The notes beneath the pieces were generated by a model that saw only the letters and a program-made list of their open reading frames with translations, searched no databases and was not told the origin of the DNA. Positions 29,727-37,271 of a DNA stretch of 64,000 bases are shown in pieces. The DNA is from Nannocystis exedens (GTDB lineage Bacteria; Myxococcota_A; Polyangia; Nannocystales; Nannocystaceae). The position numbers and the translations under genes are program-made. The stretch lies in the NCBI RefSeq assembly GCF_002343915.1, contig NZ_NETK01000001.1, positions 4,288,001 to 4,352,000 on the forward strand, written 5' to 3'. Within the stretch, counting starts at the first letter, position 1; each line of letters opens with the position of its first letter.

Positions 29727-32663
29727 TCAGTTGCGCAGCGAGGGCGCCTTCTCGGGCGCGGGTGCGGGCGCGGCGACCACGGTCGCGGGCTTGTTGTCGC
29801 CGGCGGCCTTGTCGGCGAGCGCGTCGGGGTGGATCTCGAGCTCGGCGAGCCCGCCCGGGATCAGCAGGTCGGCCACGGGCGTGCCCTCGGCGATCACGCT
29901 GCCGTCGCGGCGCTTGAGCACGATGGGCGGGTGGGCCTTCTCGTGGGCGGCGAGCTGCTTGCTCAGCGCCGCCTGCTTGGCCTCGTCGAGCGCGGTCCAG
30001 GCCAGGCGGCCGCGGCACTTGGGGAACTTCGAGCAGCCGAGCCACGGGCCGCGCTTGCCCATGCGCAGGTTGAGCGGCGCGCCGCACTTCGGGCACGGCA
30101 CGTCGACCTCGAGGGCCGGGGGCGTCGGCAGCTTGACGCCCTCTTTCTTGTCGAGGTTGATGACGAACTTGGTGTTCGGGAAGTTGACCGAGGCGAGGAA
30201 CGGGCCGAAGCGGCTGTTGCGGAGCTCCATGTCGGAGCCGTCCTCGGGGCAGACCATGTCGACGCGCTCGGGCAGGAGCGGCCGGCCGTCGCGGGTGATC
30301 GGCGCCGCGTAGTTGCACTCGGGGTAGCGGGTGCACGACAGGAAGCGGCCGTTCTTGCCGAACCGGTAGCAAGTCGGCGCCCCGCACTCCGGGCACTTGT
30401 AGATTGCCGGCTGCGCCTCGGCCTTGGCGTGCGTCATCGTGTCGCTGGCGCGGTCGAGCGAGCGGCGGAAGCCGCCGTAGAAGCGCTCGAGCATCTTCTG
30501 CCAGTCGGCGCCCTTGTCCTCGATCTCGTCGAGCTGGGCCTCCATCGCCCGCGTGTAGCCGACGTCCATCAGGTCGCTGAACGCCTCGACCAGCTTGTCG
30601 GTCACGACCTCGCCGAGGTCGGTGGCGTAGAAGCGGCGGTCGAGCTGCTCGACGTACTTGCGCTCCTGGATGACCGAGATGATCGACGCGTAGGTCGACG
30701 GACGGCCGATGCCCTCGGCCTCGAGCGTCTTGACCAGCGACGCCTCGGTGTAGCGCGGCGGCGGGCTCTGGAACTTCTGCTGCGGCTCGATCGAGAACGT
30801 CCCGAACGCCTGGCCCTCGCCGAGCGTCGGCAGCGTCTGCTCGTCGGTCGCCTGGACCCCGAGCACCTTGAGGAAGCCGTCGAACGCCAGCGTGCGGCCG
30901 GTCGCGCGGACCACCGCGCCGGTCGGCTTGTCGGCGCGCTCGAACATCACCGCGGTCGCGTCCCACTGCGCCGGCGTCATCTGGCACGCCACCGTGCGGG
31001 CCCAGATCAGCGAGTAGAGCTTGAACTGCTCGTCGGTCAGCGCCTCGCGCAGGTCCTCCGGGCGGCGGTTGATGTCGGTCGGCCGGATCGCCTCGTGGGC
31101 CTCCTGCGCGTCCTTGTTCGACGAGGTGTAGATGTTGGGCTTCTCGGGCAGGTACGGCTCGCCGAAGCGCGAGCCGATGAAGCCGCGGATCTGCGTCAGC
31201 GCCTCGGCGGACAGCGCCGTCGCGTCGGTACGCATGTAGGTGATGAGACCGACCTGGCCCTCGCCCGGGATGGCGATGCCCTCGTACAGCTGCTGGGCCG
31301 CCCGCATGGTCCGCTGGGTCGTGAAGCCGAGCTGATTGGCGGCGGCGATCTGCAGCGACGAGGTGATGAACGGCGCCAGCGGGCGCGAGGTGGTCCGCTT
31401 GGTCTCGACCGACTTGACGCGGTAGCGCACCCCCGGGTCGACGGCGCCGGTGACCGTGCGCAGCGTCTTCTGCGGGCCCTTGCCCTCCGGGTTGTCGCGC
31501 GCGGTGATCTTGAGGTCGCGCAGGCCGACGGCCTCGACCGCGCGGGCGACGTCGGCGGACAGGTCGCGCGGGGCGGTCGCGGCGGCCGTGAGCGAGAACT
31601 TCTCGCCGCCGAGCTCGACCAGCTCCGCCTCGATCGCCGCGTGCTGCGACATCCACGTGTTCTGGGCCTTGAGGGTCGGGCCCTTGCCCTTCTCGTCGAC
31701 GGTGGCGAGGAACTGGGCCCACGCGGACGCCAGCGGCGCGGCCTGGCTCGGGTCGACGCACAGGCGGACGGTGACCTCCCAGCGCTCGTCGGGGACGAAG
31801 GCCGCGATCTCGCGCTCGCGCTCGACGATCAGCTTGACCGCGACCGACTGCACGCGCCCGGCCGACAGCCCGCGGGCCACCTTCTTCCACAGCAGCGGCG
31901 ACGCCTGGTAGCCGACGATGCGGTCGAGGATGCGGCGCGCCTGCTGGGCGTTGACCTTGTTGACGTCGATCGGCCGCGGGTTGGCGAACGCGCGGTGGAC
32001 GGCCTGCTGCGTGATCGCGTTGAACACGACCCGGCGAGCCGCCTGCGGCGGGATGCGCAGCTCCTCCGCGAGGTGCCAGGCGATCGCCTCTCCCTCGCGG
32101 TCAAGGTCGGTTGCGAACCACACCTGCGACGCGCTCTTCGCCAGCCGCTTGAGGTCGGCGACCGTCTTGCTCTTATTGGTCAGGACCACGTAGGTCGGGC
32201 GGAAGCCGTGCTCGAGGTCGACCCCGGGCACCGGCTGCTTGGCGCCCTTCTCCGACTTGGTCGGCAGGTCGCGGATGTGGCCGACCGACGCCTGCACCAC
32301 GAAGTTCGAGCCGAGGTACTTGTTGATCGTCTTGGCCTTCGCGGGGCTCTCGACGATCACCAGTTGCTTGCCGCGCGCCGACGCGCCTTCGCTGCCGCCC
32401 TCCGCCTCGTCGCCCTCCTCGGGCGCGGCCGCGGGCGCGGCCGCGGCGGCCTTGGGCGCCTTCGTGGCCTTGGGCGCCTTCGCCGCCTTCGGCGTCGCGG
32501 CCTTGGCGGCCTTCTTCGCCGGCGCCTTCTTGGCGGCGCCCTCCGCGGCCTTCGGCTTGGCTTTCGCCTTCGCCTCAGTCGCCTTCGCCTTCACCTTCGC
32601 GACCTTGCGGGTCTTGGTGGGGGCGTCGGTCTTGGGGCCGTCTGCAGAGGAAGCTCGCGCCAT
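29727..32663 (-). CDS. topA: DNA topoisomerase I (type IA)
   Basis: Relaxes negative supercoils by single-strand passage; 978 residues. The TOPRIM domain starts at KQLVIVESPAKAKTINKYLG and contains FATDLDREGEAIAWHL with the metal-binding acidic residues. The active-site Tyr is in GLITYMRTDA. Two C-terminal zinc ribbons are clear (CPECGAPTC...CTRYPEC and CPKCGAPL...CSKFPKC), with a third degenerate one between them that has lost its cysteines. Residues about 15-95 are an extra Lys/Ala/Pro-rich tail like histone H1 tails, not typical of bacterial TopA. ATG at 32663 was chosen, since an upstream in-frame region is poor in start codons. A hairpin-T-tract terminator stands about 40 bp upstream of the start. 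Confidence 0.96.
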   Translation of the reverse strand: MARASSADGPKTDAPTKTRKVAKVKAKATEAKAKAKPKAAEGAAKKAPAKKAAKAATPKAAKAPKATKAPKAAAAAPAAAPEEGDEAEGGSEGASARGKQLVIVESPAKAKTINKYLGSNFVVQASVGHIRDLPTKSEKGAKQPVPGVDLEHGFRPTYVVLTNKSKTVADLKRLAKSASQVWFATDLDREGEAIAWHLAEELRIPPQAARRVVFNAITQQAVHRAFANPRPIDVNKVNAQQARRILDRIVGYQASPLLWKKVARGLSAGRVQSVAVKLIVEREREIAAFVPDERWEVTVRLCVDPSQAAPLASAWAQFLATVDEKGKGPTLKAQNTWMSQHAAIEAELVELGGEKFSLTAAATAPRDLSADVARAVEAVGLRDLKITARDNPEGKGPQKTLRTVTGAVDPGVRYRVKSVETKRTTSRPLAPFITSSLQIAAANQLGFTTQRTMRAAQQLYEGIAIPGEGQVGLITYMRTDATALSAEALTQIRGFIGSRFGEPYLPEKPNIYTSSNKDAQEAHEAIRPTDINRRPEDLREALTDEQFKLYSLIWARTVACQMTPAQWDATAVMFERADKPTGAVVRATGRTLAFDGFLKVLGVQATDEQTLPTLGEGQAFGTFSIEPQQKFQSPPPRYTEASLVKTLEAEGIGRPSTYASIISVIQERKYVEQLDRRFYATDLGEVVTDKLVEAFSDLMDVGYTRAMEAQLDEIEDKGADWQKMLERFYGGFRRSLDRASDTMTHAKAEAQPAIYKCPECGAPTCYRFGKNGRFLSCTRYPECNYAAPITRDGRPLLPERVDMVCPEDGSDMELRNSRFGPFLASVNFPNTKFVINLDKKEGVKLPTPPALEVDVPCPKCGAPLNLRMGKRGPWLGCSKFPKCRGRLAWTALDEAKQAALSKQLAAHEKAHPPIVLKRRDGSVIAEGTPVADLLIPGGLAELEIHPDALADKAAGDNKPATVVAAPAPAPEKAPSLRN

Positions 32664-33000
32664 GGGGGTCACGTGTGAGACGAGATACAGGAAGGAGGGG
32701 CAATAAAAAAGCCCCGGACCTGGCGCCGCCAGGTCCACCGGAGCCTACCTCTTTAATAGAAGCCTCACGGCGGCGCCAGCGAGACGCGGAGCGGCGCCAC
32801 GAGGGCGACGAGCGCGGGCAGGCGGTCCGAGCGCGAGTTCAGGTCCGGGACCGGAGCATTGGGCCCCTGGAGTCGCGGTGCAAGATCCCGGCGCGCGGAT
32901 CTGGTCGTGCGATCTCGTCGCGCCGATCTCCTTGCTCGTCGCGGCAGGCGAGCTTACGCGCGGGCGCGGGCGCGCGACGCGGCCGCGGCGCTGGAGAGGT
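32664..33000. other. Intergenic region upstream of topA
   Basis: Holds the terminator at 32704-32745 and then GC-rich sequence with no convincing reading frame. The topA promoter must lie near the terminator, but no clear hexamers were found. Confidence 0.5.
32704..32745 (-). terminator. Rho-independent terminator or topA leader attenuator
   Basis: On the minus strand, GGACCTGG and CCAGGTCC form an 8-bp stem around CGGCG. An outer GCTCC/GGGGC helix follows and then TTTTTT. It would end transcription from the Cys-rich lipoprotein gene 255 bp upstream. Its place about 40 bp before the topA start also allows an attenuation role. Confidence 0.8.
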
Positions 33001-33726
33001 TCACACGCCCGGCGCCGGCGCGCCGGTGCAGCGCGGCACGTAGTCGGGGTTCTTCATCTCGCACACGTCCTCGACGCAGGGGCAGCCGAGCAAGTAGCAG
33101 AAGCCGCGCGAGCTGGCGACGCCGAGCTGCTCGATGCAGTCGACCAGGCTCTTCTGGTCGCCTTGCGAGAAGATGGTGCAGCCCTCGGCGAACGGGTCCT
33201 GGTTGGTGGCGTGCTGCGGGCCCCAGCCGGTGCGCTTGGCGATGATGTCGGAGCCGTTGGCCGCGCGCCACTTGCCGTCGACCATGATGCAGTCGCGGGC
33301 CGGGTCGAGCTCCTGCGTCTGGCAGCACTGCGAGCCCATGCAGATCTCGTTGATCGTGTCGGCGTCCCACTTCGGGTTGCACGGCACGGGGCAGCCGTTG
33401 ATCAGCGGGCTGTCGAAGTCGCCCGTCTTGACGCACATGCCCTGGGTGCTGAGCGCGTTGTTGTTGTCGGAGAACAGCGGGGCGCCGTACCGCTCGTTGC
33501 TGACGCCGTCCATGTAATAATTCGGGAGCTTGCCGCCGACGGTGGCCGGGTCGTCCGAGCAGCACGTCTCCTCGCCCGGGCAGCCGTTGTCGCCTTGCTT
33601 GGTCGCCTGGGCCGGGTTGCACCGGAACGACGGGATATCGAGCTCCGGCTCGAAGCACGCGACCGAGGTCACGGCGCCCACGCTAAACAGGGCGGCGTAG
33701 GTCAGGGCAGTCTTGAGGAGGTTCAA
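33001..33726 (-). CDS. Cys-rich lipoprotein, function unknown
   Basis: A 241-residue exported protein starting at TTG with AAGGAG before it. The N-terminus MNLLKTALTYAALFSVGAVTSVACFEP carries a lipobox-like SVAC. The mature part has about 18 cysteines (GCPGEETCCSDDP, GCPVPCNP, GSQCCQTQ, GFCYLLGCPCVEDVCEM), suggesting a disulfide-knit surface protein. No family is recognised. It is followed by a strong terminator, so it is probably monocistronic. Confidence 0.7.
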   Translation of the reverse strand: MNLLKTALTYAALFSVGAVTSVACFEPELDIPSFRCNPAQATKQGDNGCPGEETCCSDDPATVGGKLPNYYMDGVSNERYGAPLFSDNNNALSTQGMCVKTGDFDSPLINGCPVPCNPKWDADTINEICMGSQCCQTQELDPARDCIMVDGKWRAANGSDIIAKRTGWGPQHATNQDPFAEGCTIFSQGDQKSLVDCIEQLGVASSRGFCYLLGCPCVEDVCEMKNPDYVPRCTGAPAPGV

Positions 33727-34092
33727 CGCGGTCTCCTTGCGGCAGCGTCAACGTGGCACATCCGGCCACAGCTTGTAAAGCATCCGTCGCGCGCGCCCGG
33801 CTTTCGCCACCGCGCACACGGCACCCGGCATACGCCCGTTTCGCCTGCGCCGCCGGCACGCACAGCTCGCTGCGAGGGCGGCACGTGGCCGGCCGGCGCG
33901 GCAGCCCTCGCGCGGGCGATGGATGGCATGGACGGCGTGGCGCGTATCGTCCGTGTGTCCACTTCTTCACGACCGTCCGCACCGCCACGCACGTGCGCCG
34001 CTGACTTCGCGCGCATGTCCCAGGATGCGGTCCGGGCGGGTTCCGGCCCGGCTTTTGGCAGTTTCCCCGCGGCGGGCTATCCTCGGTCCACC
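33727..34092. other. Divergent intergenic region
   Basis: Lies between the Cys-rich lipoprotein gene and the transpeptidase gene. Apart from the promoter at 34055-34083 and a partial 14-bp unit at 34014, no feature was recognised. Confidence 0.5.
34055..34083 (+). promoter_or_regulatory. Putative leaderless promoter of the L,D-transpeptidase gene
   Basis: TTGGCA (34055-34060), 17-bp spacer, TATCCT (34078-34083), then 9 bp to the ATG. It has the best -35/-10 geometry of the leaderless candidates. Confidence 0.6.
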
Positions 34093-36270
34093 ATGCCAGT
34101 ATCGCTGGGTCGCGGGGCCTCGCCCCGGCTCGTGCGCGCGCGACCGCTTGCGGCGCGCTGGAGCGCGTTTTTCGCCCTCTGTTTCGCCTGCTCGAGCACC
34201 CCACCGGCGGATCTCCCCTCCAAGCCTGCGCCCGAGGTCCCGACTGGAGCCGCCGCCGGCGCCGCGCCGCAGGCGAGCGAGCCCGCGGCTCCGCCGGCCG
34301 CCCTGGTGTTCCCCAAGACCAGCCAGCGCGAGCAGCCCGCGGGCCACGCGTGGGTGTTCGACGGCCCCGGCGCGGAGCCCAAGCGGCAGGAGATCGCCGC
34401 GGCCGAGGCCGCCGGCTACACGGTGATCGACCTCGGCAACAGCTGGGTGCCGTACATCTTCAGCGAGAAGACGGTCGCCGTCGACGACACGCAGCCCAAC
34501 GACTACCGCAAGCGCTACATCGACCTCGCCAACGACCGCGTCGACGCCGACGGCGAGCCGCTCGACAAGCACGAGCGCAACTTCCTCGAGCTGTACGGCA
34601 TCCCGCCGACGCTGCAGGTCGTCGCCAGCGAGTGGCGCGCCGCCGACAGCGAGGTCGGGCCGTGCCTGCAGGCCGCCGGCTTCGACCCCGAGGTCCTGCG
34701 CGGGTGGACCGGCGGCGGCATCGCCTACGAGAACAAGAAGGTGGGCGACGTCCGCCGGCTCGCGCGGCTGCGGGCCGCGCTCGAGAAGGACATGAAGAAG
34801 GCCAAGCTCGACCCGGCCGACCTCGAGCAGGCCAAGGGCCACCCGAAGCTCGGCCGCGCCTACGACAACTGGCGCGCGCTGCAGAACAAGGTCGACGTCG
34901 TCGACCACGCCCAGCGCCGGCTCCGCTGCGAGAAGATGTTCCAGTCGGCCGAGGGCGAGGGCACCTACACCAAGGGCGAGTTCGACTCGGCGACCACCCA
35001 CGCGCTGGCGCAGTTCGAGAAGAAGCACGCGATCATGGGCTGGGGTCACTTCACGCGCGAGAACCTCGAGGCGCTCGCGCGGACCCAGGACGAGAGCGCC
35101 CACCGCCGGCTCCTCCGCGTCATCGAGGAGCGCGTCGTCTCGGCCGCGGCGATCCTCGAGGACGGCAGCGCCGCGCGCTGGAAGCCGAAGTTCCGCTGGA
35201 AGGACCGCCGCGGCGAGGAGCAGCCGCTGCGCGACGTGGTGCGCGAGTCGGTCGACGCGGCCGTCGCCGCGCTCGACCTCGGCACCCCCGAGAGCGCCCG
35301 GCGCCAGCTCGACAAGCTCAGCGAGCTCGGCGGCGGCAACTTCGACGAGCTGCTGGTCGCGGTCAAGCTGCCGCCGCGGCCCGACTACTACCTCGAGGAC
35401 ATGGCCTTCGAGGTCGTCATCGACCGCGGCGACGTCTGGTACGACTTCCCGTTCGACAGCAGCGGCAAGCGGCTCTCCCAGCCGCGCGAGCGCTACCCGC
35501 ACCTCACCCTCTACACCGTCTACGAGGGCCAGAAGATCCCGCTGGTCCACTGGCGCACCACCATCGGCTCGTGGCGCAGCGAGATGTACAACGGCGGCGA
35601 GTACTACAAGTACAAGGACTCCGACGTCGGCCCGCGCGTGTGGAAGGAGATCGTCGCGGCGCCGGTGTGGATCCCGCCGGCGACGACGCCGCCGCGCGAG
35701 CTTGTGCGCCGCAAGTGGAAGGACGGCCGGGTCCGCACGGTCGTCAACAACGCCGAGTTCGGGCCCAGCTACACCTCGGCCTACGGCCTGGTCGCGGCCT
35801 ACCACATCAAAGAGATCAAGAACCCCGACGGCACCCTCAAGGCCGACTTCGACAACTCGATCCGGACCCACGGCAGCGTCGACTACATGTCGATCCTGCG
35901 CCGCTACTCGCACGGCTGTCACCGCCTCTACAACATGTCGGCGGTGCGGCTGTTCTCGTTCATCCTCAGCCACCGCCAGTTCGTGCGCGAGGGCCAGATC
36001 AAGCTCGGGTTTTCCCGCGAATTCGTCCACGAGGACCAGACCTTCAAGATCTCCCTCAAGACCCGCGGCTATCGTTACAAGCTCGTGCAGCCGATCGCCG
36101 TCGACGTCACCGAGGGCCGGATCAAGGGCACGCGGCAGAAGCCGATCGAGGGCTACATCCCCAAGCCGAGCGACACCCCTGCGCCCGCTGACGGCCCCGC
36201 CGCCGAGACGCCGGCAGGACCTGCCGAGGCCGCTGCGCCTGCCGAGAACAACGTACTCAGCCCCAGTTGA
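34093..36270 (+). CDS. Lipoprotein L,D-transpeptidase (YkuD domain)
   Basis: A 725-residue lipoprotein; the leader ends FFALCFACSSTPP. After a Pro/Ala linker come a long helical region (residues about 80-400) with a peptidoglycan-binding-like segment (SATTHALAQFEKKHAIMGWGHFTRENLEAL) and then the YkuD catalytic domain. The domain carries IRTHGSVDYMSILRRYSHGCHRLYNMSA, giving His, Ser-His-Gly-Cys and Arg. Cys is the nucleophile that cross-links peptidoglycan stem peptides or attaches proteins. The protein is much longer than typical YkuD enzymes. The signal and the upstream promoter fix the ATG. Confidence 0.9.
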   Translation: MPVSLGRGASPRLVRARPLAARWSAFFALCFACSSTPPADLPSKPAPEVPTGAAAGAAPQASEPAAPPAALVFPKTSQREQPAGHAWVFDGPGAEPKRQEIAAAEAAGYTVIDLGNSWVPYIFSEKTVAVDDTQPNDYRKRYIDLANDRVDADGEPLDKHERNFLELYGIPPTLQVVASEWRAADSEVGPCLQAAGFDPEVLRGWTGGGIAYENKKVGDVRRLARLRAALEKDMKKAKLDPADLEQAKGHPKLGRAYDNWRALQNKVDVVDHAQRRLRCEKMFQSAEGEGTYTKGEFDSATTHALAQFEKKHAIMGWGHFTRENLEALARTQDESAHRRLLRVIEERVVSAAAILEDGSAARWKPKFRWKDRRGEEQPLRDVVRESVDAAVAALDLGTPESARRQLDKLSELGGGNFDELLVAVKLPPRPDYYLEDMAFEVVIDRGDVWYDFPFDSSGKRLSQPRERYPHLTLYTVYEGQKIPLVHWRTTIGSWRSEMYNGGEYYKYKDSDVGPRVWKEIVAAPVWIPPATTPPRELVRRKWKDGRVRTVVNNAEFGPSYTSAYGLVAAYHIKEIKNPDGTLKADFDNSIRTHGSVDYMSILRRYSHGCHRLYNMSAVRLFSFILSHRQFVREGQIKLGFSREFVHEDQTFKISLKTRGYRYKLVQPIAVDVTEGRIKGTRQKPIEGYIPKPSDTPAPADGPAAETPAGPAEAAAPAENNVLSPS

Positions 36271-36271
36271 T

Positions 36272-36289
36272 GTGGGTTAGCGCACCCAC
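36272..36289 (+). terminator. Weak hairpin after the transpeptidase gene
   Basis: gtgggt and acccac pair around tagcgc, starting next to the stop codon. No T tract, so it may not terminate on its own. Confidence 0.35.
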
Positions 36290-36391
36290 CTCGAACCCCC
36301 CGCTGTGCTCGCGTGCTGCATGCTTCGCGCGGCGCGCCGGTCACCTGTTCGCGCTTGCTGAGGCGCCGGCCCGGGCGCAAGATTCCGCGCC

Positions 36392-37174
36392 GTGCAGCGC
36401 AACCTCTCGACCGGTTTCGAAGACAGCTACCGTCGTCACCTCGTCGTCGAGCAACGCAAGGCCGTGCTCGAGACCATCGCCCGCGAACTGAGCCCGACGA
36501 CCACGCTCGGCGACATCGTCGACGCCGCGCAAGAGCTCGGTTGGGGCGACGCGATGGGCGAGCTGTCGCTGGGTGAATTCGCCGAGGCCCTGCTCGGCGG
36601 CGAGGTCGCGGCGCCGGCCGTGCCGCCCGCGGTCGCCGACGCCGGCGAGCCCGAGGACGAAGGCGAAGAGGAAGAAGAAGAGGACGAGGCGTCGGCCGAG
36701 GAGCCCGAGGACGACGACGACCTCAGCGAGACGGAAGAGGACGTCGCGCCGCCGCCTGCCCCGAAGGTCAGCAAGGGCAAGGCCAAGGCCGCCGCCAAGA
36801 AGACCGCCAAGGCCGCCACCAAGTCGGGCAAGGGCGGCCGCGTCGTCCCGACCCAGACCGCGCTGCCGATCATCCCCGCCCCGCCGCCCAAGAAGGGCGC
36901 CGCCGGCGGCAAGAAGCTGAGCAAGAAGGCCGCCAAGAAGGCCGCGATGTACGTCCCGGCGATGCAGGACGACAGCGACGCGATGAACCTCGACCAGGCG
37001 GCCAAGCTGCTGGTCCCGATCGTCCGCAAGCTCAAGGAGGCGACCATGCAGGACCTCGAGGAGCAGACCGGCATGGGCCGCCGCAAGCTGCGCTTCCACA
37101 TCGGCCAGCTGGTCAAGCACGGCCGCCTCAAGCGCCACGGCATGGGCCGCGGCACCTGCTACACCGTCAAGTGA
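36392..37174 (+). CDS. Putative DNA-binding protein with acidic and Lys/Ala-rich linkers
   Basis: A 260-residue protein starting at GTG. Residues 1-70 are helical (YRRHLVVEQRKAVLETIAREL, LGDIVDAAQELGWGDAMGELSLGEFAEALL). Residues about 85-125 are almost all Glu/Asp. Residues about 130-190 are Lys/Ala-rich, like histone tails. The C-terminal 70 residues resemble a winged helix (LVPIVRKLKEATMQDLEEQTGMGRRKLRFHIGQLVKHGRLKRHGMGRGTCYTV). This could be a chromatin-type or regulatory protein. AAGATT 7 bp before the GTG is a near match to the leaderless -10. Confidence 0.65.
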   Translation: MQRNLSTGFEDSYRRHLVVEQRKAVLETIARELSPTTTLGDIVDAAQELGWGDAMGELSLGEFAEALLGGEVAAPAVPPAVADAGEPEDEGEEEEEEDEASAEEPEDDDDLSETEEDVAPPPAPKVSKGKAKAAAKKTAKAATKSGKGGRVVPTQTALPIIPAPPPKKGAAGGKKLSKKAAKKAAMYVPAMQDDSDAMNLDQAAKLLVPIVRKLKEATMQDLEEQTGMGRRKLRFHIGQLVKHGRLKRHGMGRGTCYTVK

Positions 37175-37230
37175 CCTGTCCGTAGGGGCAGGCGATCGCA
37201 GGCTGCCCCGAAAGACAGCCTGTTTGAAAG
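37175..37230. repeat. 14-bp-unit array, four units
   Basis: Starts on the base after the TGA stop. Units begin at 37175, 37189, 37203 and 37217. Two inverted repeats are nested: cctgtcc with gggcagg, and aggctg with cagcct (37200-37221). Confidence 0.7.
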
Positions 37231-37235
37231 ACCCG

Positions 37236-37266
37236 ATGAAGGCGAGCGCGCTGCGCTCGCCTTCGT
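37236..37266. terminator. Bidirectional hairpin between convergent genes
   Basis: gaaggcgagcgc and gcgctcgccttc form a 12-bp perfect stem around gct. No T tract on either strand. It lies just before the stop of the FG-GAP lipoprotein gene. Confidence 0.6.
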
Positions 37267-37271
37267 CGCGT

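Noticed and set aside
29829..32678. A 949-codon plus-strand frame antisense to topA
   Set aside because: Same cause; composition is Arg/Leu/Val/Ala noise, and topA motifs are clear on the minus strand.
35400..35425. catggccttcgagg in the transpeptidase gene as a 14-bp unit
   Set aside because: It lacks the following CMTG word and is explained by the protein sequence MAFEVV.
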